Notes: a model not told the origin generated them from the letters alone. 64,000 nt of DNA from Castanea sativa (GCF_040712315.1 NC_134015.1:58977964-59041963), one strand, 5' to 3'; shown: positions 31,655 through 43,271, numbered from the stretch's first letter. Numbers and translations are program-made.

Positions 31655-32321
31655 TTTTCGTTACGTATATAACAAAATAATGACGTTTATTTTGAAAAGC
31701 TGCATTTTTTTTTTTTTACTAAAAAAATTGCACATGTATTTGGTCTTACGAAGCATTTTTCTAGGGTAAATATTACTACCACGTTGTTTGTTTTGAACTA
31801 ATATACTTTCAAACTACAAATATTTTACATGTAAAACATTTGCAGTAAAATATTTTCAAATGTTTGACATGACAAGTAAAATTTTTCAAGCAATTCACCA
31901 AAATCAGTGGTTGAACCACCGGAGTCACTAGTCCGAATATCCAATGTTTGGACTGCTAAAACTGGCAACCGTAATTGTGGCTCGGATAACTACTGTTGGA
32001 GTGGTATCTTCAATGACCGGACCGCCGGTATCAGTGGTCGAATGGTATCTTTGGTGATCAAACTTGGCACTGGTCACTAAAGTGGCGGCTTTAGCCACTG
32101 GACTGCCAGCACCAGCTGTTCAACCCATCGAATTGGTGATCTACCCACAAATGGGGTGAGGGAAGTCATTGTGTGTTTTTATAAAATATTTTATCAAAAT
32201 TTTAAAGGTATAATGTTTTGCAACTTTTTATAAAAGATTTTACGATCAACAGAAAATATTTTACAAGTTTGACCACATTTTACATGAAAAAATAAAATTA
32301 GAAAATGATATTCTAAATCAT
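31655..32321. other. Non-coding, possible decayed TIR element
   Basis: Repeats of AAAATATTTTACA-like words at both sides (about 31820 and 32250) resemble the subterminal parts of the 35849 element. A GC-richer core (about 31910-32130) shows loose repeats of GGTATC, CACTGG and ACCGG. No gene. Confidence 0.35.
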
Positions 32322-32812
32322 GAGGAAGTGGGATCTCTTTAGGATCCATTCCAGCAATTAGAAATTGGTTAATCAGTAAAGATACATATACTTGATGCCC
32401 CACCCAAGAAAGAGACCCAAGTCCTAGTAGCCTTGCTAAATGGTGATTCAACATAGATTCTACATCTTGGAACCAAGCCAATTTTGGAGCAACTTTGTGG
32501 TAATGGAACTAACCAACAAAAAGCATTAAAGCTGCAAAGACCAATGCACCAATTGCGGTACAATAGAGTTGTAATTCATTAGTTATTCCATATGCTCACC
32601 AAATCTAAAAAAAAATCAGAGGTTATTTGTATTCCTCAAAAACCGCCACCTACATCACCATTCAATATTTCTTGGCCCACTATCGGCCAAACCGCTTGGG
32701 CACTAGGTCCAATGTGAGTAGGATTACTTAACCATGCTTCATAATTGGAAAAACGAGCACCGCAGAAATACATGCCACGCAACCAAAGAAAGATGATATA
32801 TTTTACTCCAAA
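32322..32812 (-). pseudogene. psaA: Nuclear insert of chloroplast psaA
   Basis: The - strand encodes successive pieces of photosystem I subunit [60 protein letters not shown], then in shifted frames [20 protein letters not shown] and [20 protein letters not shown]. In the plastid this protein binds P700; here it is a roughly 160-residue internal slice with stops (for example after GGGF) and frameshifts, so it is a non-functional nuclear plastid DNA insert. Homology stops at LPH on the left. Confidence 0.85.
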
Positions 32813-33071
32813 ACAAATAAAGCATACATACATCCTGTTTCACACAAGTTTACACTCATCCATAAAATGCATTGAAATTGTTAGTTAATCTTAATTTGAA
32901 ATCATAATTTTAGTGTAAACTTGTATGTAATAAGGAATGTATAATAAACACGACATGAAAATATTTTCACTTATGCTGTTTCAAGTTGGTCACAAGTTAA
33001 TTCATATAAGAAAAAGCTGGTCAAAAACTTGGTAAGACATATTCTAAACTGCCAACCAATCAAAACAAAAA

Positions 33072-33094
33072 GGGGTAGGGGGTGGGGGTTGGGG
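33072..33094 (+). other. Potential G-quadruplex
   Basis: Four runs of four or five G are separated by loops of one or two bases (GGGG TA GGGGG T GGGGG TT GGGG), an excellent G4 pattern in otherwise AT-rich sequence, 86 bp left of a Copia LTR. Confidence 0.6.
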
Positions 33095-33180
33095 TTGGCA
33101 GGGCGAACATGTCTAAGATTTGGATGCGTCTCCTCTCCTGCAATCAATTTTCACGATAAAAAAGGAATTTGATTAATTTG

Positions 33181-33335
33181 TGTTAGAAATACTAAATGAA
33201 TATTATTGTATTTCACAAAAAAATAGTATATACATGAATGCTTTTATATAGAAGGCAGATGTATGTAATACAAGTAAGAGTGCTATACAAGTAAACAAGG
33301 TAGGCCTAAAGCCCACAATCCAATGCACGTTAACA
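33181..33335 (-). repeat. 3' LTR of the Copia element
   Basis: 155 bp, TGTTAACG to TCTAACA on the - strand, differing from its partner at roughly 20 positions by eye, so the insertion is not recent. Confidence 0.9.
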
Positions 33336-33348
33336 GCCCCCCTCAAAC

Positions 33349-33702
33349 TCAAGGTGGATATGAGACCAACTTGAGGTTGTCAACCAAAGCACGATGGCAT
33401 TCCTTAAGATGTGACTTGGTGAAGATATTTACAACTTGATCTTTAGAGGAGACCGAGAATAGCTTGAGAGCACCACGGACAAGATGATAACGGATAAAAT
33501 GAAAATCTATTTCGATGTGTTTAGTCAGTTTATAGAAGACATCATTGTGAGTAATATGAATGACACTCTGGTTGTCACAATAAAGAGAAGTAGCAGAGGA
33601 TGTGGACACACCTAAGTCCTTAAGAAGCCATTGTAGCCAAAGAAGCCCAGATATGGTATCAACAAGGGCACGATATTCTGCTTCAGTACTAGAGTGGGCC
33701 AC
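33349..33702 (-). pseudogene. Copia RNase H C-terminal region
   Basis: The frame contains HSSTEAEYRALVDT, LLWLQWLLKDLGV, LYCDNQSVIHI, KHIEIDFHFIRYHL and VNIFTKSHL, the classic end of Ty1/copia pol, with the catalytic Glu of TEAEY and Asp of CDNQ present. It is separated from reverse transcriptase by stops, so pol is not one open frame. Confidence 0.85.
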
Positions 33703-34110
33703 ATGGGTTTGTTTCTTGCTTCACTAAGAAATCAAAGAAGAACCAAGAAGAAAGCAATAACCAGTGGTAGACCTACGATCAGTGGGATCTCCCACCCAAT
33801 CAGCATCAAAGAATGCAAGGAGAATAAGAAGAGATTGAGCTGAGTAGAAAAAGCCATGAAAGAGAATGCCCTTCAAGTATCAAAGAATGCGCAGAACAGT
33901 AGCATAGTGAGTCGATTGTGGAGCAGAAAGATACTGGCTCACCTATTGAACAGCATAGAAAATGTCTAGACGAGTGACAGTGAGATAAACTAGGCTGCCA
34001 ACCAATTGTCTGTAAAGAGAGGGATTAGACTATGGTTTCTCCCTTGAGGGAGTCAGATGCACATTAAGTTCAACTTGAGTGTCAACAGTCTTGCTATCAA
34101 TGAGTCTAGT

Positions 34111-34515
34111 TCAAGACAAAAGTTCAGAAGTATACTTGACTTGAGTAATATAAAGACCATCTGTGAAATGAGTGATTTCAAGACCCAAGAAATCGCTGTG
34201 ATGTCCAAGATCTTTCATCTCAAACTGTTGACTGAGAAAATTCTTAAGGTCTTGAATGCCACTGAGGTCATCACTAATTATGATCATATCATCCACATAT
34301 AAGAGAAGCAACATAGTGCCTTTGTTAGTGCGACGAAAAAATAAGACAGAATCATAAGGACTGGCAGTGTAACCCAAGCAAAAGATGGTGGAGTTGAACT
34401 TGGCAAACCAAGCTCTTGGAGCTTGTGTATGGCCATAAAGAGCACGTCGAAGGCGACAAACCTTGCTTGATTCAACACAGAGACCAAGAGGAAGTTGCAT
34501 TATAAACTTCTTCAC
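34111..34515 (-). pseudogene. Copia reverse transcriptase fragment
   Basis: The frame contains CRLRRALYGHTQAPRAW, YDSVLFFR, LLLYVDDMIII (the catalytic YVDD box), QQFEMKDLGHHSDFLGLEI and YITQVKYTSELL. The upstream fingers continue in broken frames to about 34730 ([19 protein letters not shown]). Stops near 34516 and 34110 show it is dead. Confidence 0.85.
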
Positions 34516-34761
34516 TTAAATCCCCATTAAGGAAGACATTTTTGACATCCATTTGAAAAATGTCTCATTTACTAGCAGCGGCAACAGCTAAGAGGGAACG
34601 AACTAATGAAATACAAGCAACCAAAGCAAAGGTCTCTTTATAATCAATCCCATAATCTTGTGTAAAACTTTTTGCAACAAGACAAGCCTTATAGCGCTTA
34701 ATGGACCCATCAGAGCTCCGATACCATATTGAATATTAGCATTGATACAACATGTTAAATA

Positions 34762-35049
34762 TGCTAGTGTGGATGCGGAAGCGAAAGCATAAAGTGTAAA
34801 ACACAATAACACACGAGGGTTATGTGGTTTAGCCTAACGACCTACATCCGCGAAGGAAACCCTAAAGAGCTACATCAATAATATATTAGAGTGTAGTGTA
34901 AATCTTATATTGCAATGAACCATAACATGTGTATATATAGTAGACTAAACCCTAGACAAATAGACTTTTAGTACAAATAGGGGACTTGGCTTGCACACAA
35001 AGTAAAATTAGGCTTGAGCTTATGCTAATGAGCTAATATATCTCTAGCA
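34762..35049 (-). repeat. Second, unrelated LTR-like segment inside the Copia element
   Basis: On the - strand it runs from TGCTAG to CTAGCA (288 bp) and is immediately preceded by a purine tract GAGATTGAGAGGGGG, the usual 3'-LTR junction. It differs from the outer 155-bp LTRs. The sequence to its right continues into the outer element's PBS region, so the interior is a hybrid of two families. Confidence 0.5.
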
Positions 35050-35848
35050 CCCCCTCTCAATCTCAAGATGAAAACTTGATGAAACCTTGAGATTTGATAA
35101 GGTTGAAAAGATCCCTTGAATGAAGTTTGGCTCTGTGATGATGGTTTGAGGAAGGCAATGGTTTTGCTGTGTTGATGCGACTTCTAACGATGACATAACT
35201 ATACTGAAGAGTTTTGATGGCAGTATTGAGAAGCCAAAGAAGATGATTGCAGTGAAAAAATACCGAGGAAGACAAAGATTGCTCTTAATACATTGTAAGA
35301 ACAGAATACCATGGCCACAAGAAGGTAGCTCTGATTCCATGTTAAAAATACTGAATAAATATTATTGTATTTCACAGAATAATAGAATATATATGAGTAC
35401 CTTTATATAGGAGGCAGATGTGTGTAGTACAAGTAAGAGTGTTATACAAGTAAACAAGGTATGCCTAAAGCCCACAACCCAATACACGTTAACAATTTGG
35501 ATCATTGAATTTGACTGTTGAGTTTTCACTCTTTACGCTTAAAATGTAATTGCACAGAAATTACCGTCACTAATTTGTTTTAAGCTGGTCAAAAAGTTAG
35601 TTCATTAAAATAAAAATAAATAAACAAAAAATGGTAAAAAAGTTAATGAAAAATATGGTTTTAAAAAGGTGGAAATTATTGTTTTCTAAAATTTACTTAC
35701 CAAAGACATTTAGTCCTTTAAATTTTACATGAGCATTATTGTTTGGTGAATTTTATAAAATGTGCAATATTAGTCACTTCATTGACTTTTATTACTTTCC
35801 TCACTTACATGTCTAATAGAATAATGATGTCTATATTTAAAAGACTTA

Positions 35849-36181
35849 GGTTGTGTTTGTTTCAGTTGTATTAGAAATTGGAAAAATATTTTACATGATG
35901 GTTAGTGTTTGGTTTGGATTGAAATTTTAGCAACCCAAGAATTGGGATCTTTGATTATAAAATAGGTGGTCCTGAAGTGTAAAATGGTTTACATTTCAGA
36001 TTTACCTTCAAACCATTTCCATGGTCTGCTTGAGAGAGAGAGAGAGAGAGAGAGCTAGCCACCAGAGACAGAGGCCATCGATGAGGGAGAGAGCACCACC
36101 AACACCTAAACTCGAGCTCTGGTCCACCACCATTCGTCGTTGTGCCTATCACCACCAATCAAGGTCAAATCAGAAGCCCTC

Positions 36182-36237
<56 letters not shown>

Positions 36238-36744
36238 TCTTTCTTGCTCTTCCTCCCATACTGATCTTACTTCTCTCTCTCTCTACCTTTCCATCCTCCC
36301 TTCCTCCCTCATTGATCTACTCTCATTGGCCTCATTGCTGTGGATTTTTTTATTTATTGTAAATATATTTTTTTTTGGGTTTTGGAGGATCGGTGGTTAG
36401 GGTGATTTGTGGGTTTCAAGGGTGGTGGGTTGTGGGTTTGGTAGATGGGTTTTGATTTTGAGATTAATGAGTTTTGATTTTGATTATGATTATGATTTTT
36501 TCAAGTTAATTGGTTTTGTGGTGGTTGATGGTGGCTAGTGGTGGCTAGGTTTGTGGTGGTGACTGTGGTGGCTAGGTTGATAGAAATAGGTTTTTACATG
36601 CAAAACCAAACATTGGGAAATAATTTTACGGCATATTTTCTATAACGCAGACAAACAACTGAAAATATTTTCCTTTTTGTAAAACATTTTCACCTGAAAG
36701 TATTTTACACTCAGAAAATATTTTACATATTGCCAAACATAGCC
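35849..36744. mobile_element. PIF/Harbinger-like non-autonomous element
   Basis: It begins GGTTGTGTTTG, ends CAAACATAGCC, and is flanked by TTA on both sides (35846-35848, 36745-36747), the 3-bp duplication typical of PIF/Harbinger. Subterminal AAAATATTTTACA words are inverted between ends. Inside lie AG (36032-36054) and CT (36185-36235) microsatellites, responsible for the Ser/Leu-rich open frames here. No transposase. Confidence 0.6.
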
Positions 36745-36747
36745 TTA

Positions 36748-38554
36748 GCAAAAAATAATTTTAGACAAAGTTTAACTACAAAACTAATTGTAGCATAAGA
36801 CCACAACTTTACTCAATAAAATAAATGTTACTACATATTTTGAAAATCTAACCGTTGAATTGCATGTTCTACATGCTCTTATTACACATGCCAAATTTTG
36901 TGTCAATCATATATTATTTAATATATGATCTATAAGTTTATATATAATTTAAACAATTTATTGATGACATAGCTATTGATCTTTAATTTTTTAGAAATTT
37001 TGCAAGCAATGATGATATAAGAAGAAGATGTAATCCAATGATGGATTTCTCAAAATTCATTTTCAATAAAAAGATATTGAGTTGTGGCCTTAGGCTACAA
37101 CCAATTTTGTAGCTAAATTTTGTCCAGTTTTTTTTTTTTTTACTAAAAAATTTATACCATGTATTTGGTCTAACGGAGCATCACCTTTCAATTTGGATTG
37201 TGTCCCGAATTTAACCCAATAGAAAAAAAAAAAAAAGAAAAAAAAAGCCTTAATTTAGGAAATCTATTATCAATGTGGAGTGCATTTGCTTCACTTCAAT
37301 TTTTATGGATAGTATATTTTCAGAAGTTATATTTTCAAAAGGTATAACATTTGGAGAGTACATTTAGACTTGGCAAAATTGGATCTAATCTTGATAACCT
37401 AATTCGCAACCAAAGAAAAATACTTGAGTCGAAAAAGATTTTTGGGCCTAGAGTAAAGCATAACAATATAAGCATAGTACCCAATTCTTATATTGTTACC
37501 TATAGTAGGACTTACTCATATGACCTCACATAGCTCCAACCTAGTTAAAGTTTTCTACTTCATGAATCTCTTCAATACATGAATACCCAATTCATTTCTG
37601 ACTTCACCAAGAACCATAGGAGTATAGTCTTCGCAACAAGATCTCCGCCTTTGAAAATTTATATTTATGATGACTTGACCTAATAGGTCTTTAATTATAT
37701 CTTTAGATCATCTTAGACATAGAGTAAAAAATTGATACTTCGAAGCTTGATCAGTTGAGCTACTATCAAGGCAACAAACCTTCTTCTTTTTGAGAAATTT
37801 CTTGAGTTGTTTCTTTATGTCTCCAATGTATAACTTCAATCACTATCTAGACACCACAAACTTATAACTCAATTACAATAAAAATGGTTTTAAATACAGG
37901 TTTTCCAACACTAACATAATTGACCCTACTTATCAAAAAAAAAAAATTGACTCTAAAAATACAAGAATGAAACATGTACTGTGTTGATTATATCTTAGTT
38001 GTTCCTTGGTTTTTGTAACAATTTTTTTTTTACACTTGAGATATATTGAAATATCTTCTTTTTGTCTATCTGTCTCACATGCCTTACTTATTAACTGCTT
38101 CAGATGCCTTACTTATTAATTGGTATCATTTTTTTCACATGCATTTTACGTTCTTTTGAGTAGCTTTATATATGCTAGTGTATAACTTGTGTATATGCGT
38201 GATATAATTAAAAACAATTATAATTACATATATATATGGGTTTCAATTATACCTGGCATAATTATTACACATTTTTTAAGTCATAGATGAGTTTTACTCT
38301 CTCTCTCTCTCTCTCTTTTATCTTAAATTTTTTTTATATATACACATGAGTTTACTCTTTTTATTTTTTAATTTATTTATTGGGTTTTTGATAGTTTAAT
38401 TATATTAGGCTCTTTGTCTTTTGCACAACATTAACTCACCTAAAACGAAAATTAAAAAAACTTAGATAAGACACATGACACAAAATTAGACAACAATTGG
38501 AATCAAATTTAGAATCTAATTGAAATTTCTCTCAGCTTAGGTTTCAATAATATA
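36748..38554. other. AT-rich stretch with a dispersed repeat
   Basis: Bases about 36838-37095 are another copy of the family at 23290. About 37540-37920 has diffuse retroelement-like phrases but no alignable coding. A CT repeat lies at about 38294-38316. No gene. Confidence 0.45.
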
Positions 38555-38590
38555 CTAGCGTGTAGCCCCGTGCTTATGCACGGTACAATT
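38555..38590 (-). mobile_element. Helitron 3' terminus
   Basis: On the - strand the sequence has the stem CCGTGC with its partner GCACGG around a 4-base loop, followed by GGCTACACGCTAG and a T: the 3' hairpin and CTRR end of a Helitron. The 5' end would lie to the right; a candidate near 39872 lacks the expected preceding A. Confidence 0.55.
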
Positions 38591-38713
38591 AAAAATAATC
38601 AAAATTATACAATTCAAATTATACATTTTTCTTAGAAGAGGTTCAAATTATGCATAGTATTAGCTTACATTTTTTTTTAAACCATACATTTATAAAATAT
38701 GTAATGATTTCTC

Positions 38714-38751
<38 letters not shown>

Positions 38752-38803
38752 AGAATTTATTTGGTTTTAAACTCTTCTTTTTTTGCACCTAATAATTCAC
38801 TTG

Positions 38804-39637
38804 TGGAGGGGTACTCCCTTAGAAGGGACTGTTTGCTATGGGAAACTCTAATAAGCTAGAGGTGGGAGGCATAGCTCCCCGGTGTGGGACAAAACTGTGT
38901 GGGAGTACTAGAGTTTCCCAAAGCGGACAATACCTTCTAAGGGAGTACCCCTCCATTAAAAGGCGATCATTGAGTTATAGTCATTATTAAGGCATCGCAA
39001 TCCCGAAGAGGGAATCCACCCAAGGAAGGGAAGAGGCAAAGGACCTTTTGGAGATAAAGTTAGGAAGGCCAGGGTGCTAAGAGACAATCCTAGAAAGTAA
39101 GGGAAGTTTCCAATGAGAAGTAGCTCACTGCCTCCGCATTAAATGGTTGGTAACAGCTTTATTAGCTACATTGATGAGGAAGTGACCTAAACAACGGAGT
39201 TCACAACTAAGCAACTTCTTCTACCATCTTCATTAGAGATATAAAGGAGCAAGTGTCATGATGAGAATTGGGTTAGGTGGGGATGAAGGGCTAGGATGTG
39301 AAACACTAGGCAGTATATAAGGGAAGGAAAACCCCAAACAAGGGGGATTCAGAAAAATAGCAGGAAAAAAGAACTAGAGCAAAAACATTGAGAGAAGAAC
39401 ATGAACAGTATACTAGCCTAGGTAATATGTGTTTCCTCGGGCAAGTGTGTAACCAGCAATGTACGTACATATTCAATGGACTTTAGCCCTTTTCTTCCCT
39501 ATATCCGTCTTTGGGTGAAGCCCTCCTTTCTTTTAGACCCACTCTCTTATAAATATCTATTGATTTGGGCCTAGGTGAGCTATGTGAGCTTCACTGTTCT
39601 AGGTGGGCTTAGGCTGTTTGATTTCCTAGTCCTTACA
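38804..39637 (+). mobile_element. Solo Gypsy-type LTR
   Basis: 834 bp from TGGAGGGG to TCCTTACA, flanked by the perfect 5-bp duplication ACTTG (38799-38803, 39638-39642). Its length and ...CCTTACA end match the Gypsy LTRs at 59107 and 62991. A TATA-like AGTATATAAGG lies near 39313. Confidence 0.75.
38805..38954. repeat. 46-bp-arm foldback with U6-like motif spacing
   Basis: Bases 38805-38850 pair with 38909-38954; the outer 22 bp are perfect. Inside the loop on the - strand, GTCCCACACCG (38890-38880) and CTTATTAG (38855-38848) are 24 bp apart, the same geometry as in the 4-kb repeat cluster. Confidence 0.7.
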
Positions 39638-39642
39638 ACTTG

Positions 39643-40845
39643 CCATAAAAATTAAAAACTTAGATGGAAATGTGGTGAAAAAATAGACTTTTTTAATTGA
39701 AATCCAAATTTGAATATAATTGAATTCGGATTTTTTGATTTCTACACTCAATAATTCATTTGGCACAAAATTAAAAATTAAATAGGACACATGACACAAA
39801 ATTGAGAATCCAATTAAAATTTATTTAGATTTTTTTTTGAGCTTTGGTTATTAATATATATATATATATATAGACGAGTCTTATATTCCACATGGTGCTT
39901 TTAATGCGTATTTACTTAAGTATAATTTCGGAAAGATAGGTTAAAGTCAATCAAGACTTGAGCTTTATTCTTACAAATGTCTTCCAAAGTTCAAGTTTTA
40001 CACTAGGCTGTTTTATTTTCACATGTGTCGCATGAGTGATGTAAGTTACTTTAATTCGGTATATGTGTGAAGTTTATAGAGTAAATTGGCTAAAATAAAA
40101 TTTTAAAAGGCACAATGACCACTACCCCAAAGGTGGGGGGAGGGGGATGTTGGCAATTTCCCAATTCTTTGTGTAATAATTTATTCTCCTTCATAAAAAG
40201 TTCTGTGTAAAGAATAATAGTAAGATGGTAATTACGTATTAATAAACTTCTAAATATGATATTTTTCTTTAGCCATTTTTTTTTTGAAAAGATTCTTTAT
40301 GCTAATGTCATAATTTTCAAGTATATAAATATTTATAATAAAGATTAATGAAAGTATTATAATTCGAACATTTTCGGAATCTATGTTACCTAGAAAAACA
40401 TAAATTTAAGTAAATTGCTATTAATATTTATTAATTACTAAAAATCTTTTAGTTCATGGATGAAATTTTGGTTTTGAAAAAAAAAAACCCACAAAATGTG
40501 ACTTAATAGATAAATAGGGTACAACAAATATGCATGATACTGCCTCTTGGCATAAATGTGCATATGTTATATAAAAACTTTTGTCCCGTCTCCGAAGTCA
40601 AATCCTGGCTCTGCCCGCTGAGGAAGAGTTTACTCGATATGAATAAGCAATTTCTACCTGCAAAGCCATGGACCATATTGGCTTGGGACAATGGACTGCA
40701 AAGCACTAAGGTACTAGATCGGAAATAAACACCTAGTCCTTATTTGATCTGATATAGATTTGGACGTTTTTCTGACTATCCTTTGAGAGAAATCTGACTT
40801 TGAGCCTGTTTTCTTTTTTTGGCCATTTTAAAGTTAGATATTATA
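39643..40845. other. AT-rich stretch, no gene
   Basis: I see no recognisable coding. A short GC-richer part near 40570-40730 is open on both strands but matches no family I know. Confidence 0.45.
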
Positions 40846-41681
40846 AGAGCAACCACATCTCTTCAGCTAAAATTGTGTAAAATGAAAAAAAGTACAACTT
40901 TTACATATTTTATGCAAAAAATCACCCACATCAGTGGGTGGATAAAGGTGCAAAAACGTGGAAACCCTTAAACGAGCTACAGTACCGTGTAAATATACAC
41001 GAGTACTGTAGCTCGTGTATGGATTATTTGAATCTTTCCGTTCGCTCCATTTTTCCTCTCTCTACTCCGTTCTCAACGAACTCAACAAACTCAATATCAT
41101 CCACAGAGAAATTAACACAGAACAGATCCTCAGTAACAAACTCAAACATACACTTGCTCCAAAAAAAAAAAACACACAGATACACAAACTTTGGTCGGCG
41201 GAGCTGCAGATCAGAGCTGGGATCGGTGGTGCTGGGGATCGGAGATCGGAGCTGGGATCGGTGGTGCGCGGATCGGAGATCGCGGCTGGGCTCGGCGTGG
41301 ATCGGAGATCGCGCTGGGCTCGGCGTGGATCGGAGATCGCCGCTGGGCTCGGCAGTGCGAGATCGGAGATCGGAGCTGGAAAATGGGTAGAGAGAGAGAG
41401 AGAGAGAAAGAGAAATGAAGAGAAGGAGAGAGAGAGAGACATGAATCAGAAATGAAGAGAAGAGAGAGAGAGAGAGAGAAGTTACCAAAAAATAAACAGT
41501 AGGCGCGGTAGTTGAGAGATATAATTAAAAAAAAAAAGAGAAAATTATTATTTAATTAATAGAGGTGGGAGGATAGATGAACTGACGTGGGTGATTTGTA
41601 AAAATGAATGTGTAAAATTTTAAAAGGAGGTTTTTTGTGTAAAATAGATGAAATTTTTAGCTGATCTGGTGTGGTTGCTCT
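40846..41681. mobile_element. TIR element carrying a GC-rich minisatellite
   Basis: AGAGCAACCACATC...CAGCTAAAA at the left is inverted at the right (about 41657-41681). No clean target duplication is seen. The body contains a GC-rich tandem repeat (41186-41385) and AG microsatellites. Confidence 0.55.
41186..41385. repeat. GC-rich minisatellite
   Basis: About six imperfect units of roughly 30 bp built from CTCGGCGTGGATCGGAGATCG. It is open in several frames on both strands, so those frames are not evidence for genes. Its base composition contrasts sharply with the surrounding DNA. Confidence 0.8.
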
Positions 41682-41955
41682 AAGGGGTCATTTATGGATT
41701 TTAATTATTAATTAATTATCTTAAATTAAAGGTAATTAACTAGATATTTAAATTCACTCCACTACCTTGTGAGATTATTAGTTACTTTAAAATTATCTGG
41801 TGTATGCATCTTCATGATTATTTTTAGTTTGATCCAATTAGATTATGATACATAATTAATCAAAATTAATTTTTAAAGAAGTAATTATAATCAATAAATC
41901 ACAATCACACAAACGGAGGGTTCCTGATTATTTTTAGTTTTATCCAATTAGATTA

Positions 41956-42317
41956 CGACAGCATGGGCCTTAGCCATGGATCGAGGGGTGAACATGGTGT
42001 CCATAAACGGAGGGCTCCTGATGGCTCCTCCTCATCTAACAATCAAAAACCCATATTTGAAAGGAGCGGCTGAGATGTATGAAGATGGTGTATTTGTTAC
42101 TGTGGTTCTCAACTTCATTGTGGACTCTCACATCTGCATCTTTGAAAAAGTCTCATCTTATGGCCGATATCTCTGCTTCAACCATGTCATCAGTTGCAAC
42201 AAAGATGCCACTAAGCTTGCTCCCATATTATTCCTAGCCTCTGAAGCCTGTTCTCCTGAAAGGTTTGTATGGTTTTGGTCATCTCAAAAGATGTTCAAAA
42301 TCCTAAGTAACTTCTAG
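41956..42317 (+). pseudogene. Cinnamoyl-CoA reductase-like (SNL6-type) last-exon fragment 2
   Basis: The frame reads TAWALAMDRGVNMVSINGGL, PYLKGAAEMYEDGVFVTVVL, VDSHICIFEKVSSYGRYLCF and KDATKLAPILF, then stops. It is the better preserved relative of 26690-27125 and is read through where that copy has a 7-bp insertion. It lacks the Rossmann-fold half and any start of its own. A local partial duplication lies just upstream (AAACGGAGGG at about 41912 and 42006; TTATTTTTAGTTT at about 41818 and 41929). Confidence 0.7.
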
Positions 42318-42439
42318 AGGAATGTTTTGCATAGAAATGGCAATGGGGCAGGTTTGGGGCGGGTTTCCTATTCCCTGTCCCCATCCCACTTCTTCTTTGG
42401 GGTGTTTTTCTTTTTTCAGCCCCATTCTAGTAGGTCTTA

Positions 42440-43271
42440 CTGTTAGGTTCTAAGACCTTAGGAACTAATGTATTAAAACTTCAATGTGTATTGTGTTGGC
42501 AAATCATGAATAAAACATAGAGTCTAGGTTAGGCTTGCTCAAAGTATGTTTTGTTGTAAAGTTGGAATCGAGTGATTGCAGAAATTAGTGGGCAAATTCT
42601 GCAAGGCTCAATCAATTGAGAATCATGCAGATTGTTTTTTTTTTTTTTTTGCAGAATTTCCAACTCAGCCCAAACCCGCTTGACGTGTAAGGTTTCATAT
42701 TTTACTTCTCATATAAAAAGAAAAATTCTAGCTACGTTTTAGAAGCTTTTAATATGCTATGTGTGTGAATCTCTTGTGAAATCTAGAGGTGTTTACCTTT
42801 ATACATACTTAGGGTTATCAAGATCAAGATTGACATTAAGAGTTTGGTAATCATTTCAGTTGTTACACAAAGAATATTCAAGAAGATCAAGATTCACAAG
42901 TAGGAAAACTTGTGGTTGTAATGGATCAAAGGAAAGAAGTAGTCTGTGGACTCGGAGCTATCACGTGATCGTAGTAGTAAGTTTTCTACTCGAGGTAGCA
43001 ATAGGATATTAGTAGTCTAAGTTCTATTGTACAACCTTCAATTCTTTCATAGTGGATCTGTTTTACCTTGAGAATAGCTAGGTTAAATCCTCCTCAGGTT
43101 TTTTACCAGTTTGGTTTTCCTGGGTCATTAGATCTTTGTGTTCTTTATATTTTCCACATTATATTTGTTTTACATATGTTGGTTTAACCTAGTGTTAATT
43201 AACGAACTTGTTAATCAACTTGACTTAATATTAGGTTAATCAAATTGTGTTAAGGGGTCTAAAACTTTACA
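42440..43271 (+). mobile_element. LTR-like segment (Copia type)
   Basis: It runs from TGTTAGGTTCTAAG to AAACTTTACA, about 830 bp, and shares CAGTTTGGTTTTCCTGGGTC-type text with 18170-18200. No target duplication or internal region was found, so this is tentative. Confidence 0.4.

Larger units (their letters stand above)
33181..35494 (-). mobile_element. Internally reduced Copia retrotransposon with matched ends
   Basis: Two 155-bp LTRs (33181-33335 and 35340-35494) in direct orientation bracket 2 kb, and the whole is flanked by the perfect 5-bp duplication ATTTG (33176-33180, 35495-35499). On the - strand the PBS TGGAATCAGAGC follows the right LTR and a purine tract GAGGGGGG precedes the left one. 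Only reverse transcriptase and RNase H remain; gag, protease and integrase are gone. Confidence 0.9.

Noticed and set aside
34710..34735. TGGTATCGGAGC on the - strand as a second primer-binding site
   Set aside because: It falls in the reverse transcriptase coding frame (YRSSDGS), where this text is expected; kept only as a caution about the 34762-35049 LTR boundary.
36021..36400. Frame with long Ser-Leu repeats
   Set aside because: Translation of a CT microsatellite inside a Harbinger-like element.
41015..41488. Overlapping frames of 75-154 codons on both strands
   Set aside because: Produced by the GC-rich minisatellite and AG repeats; the translations are simple repeats.
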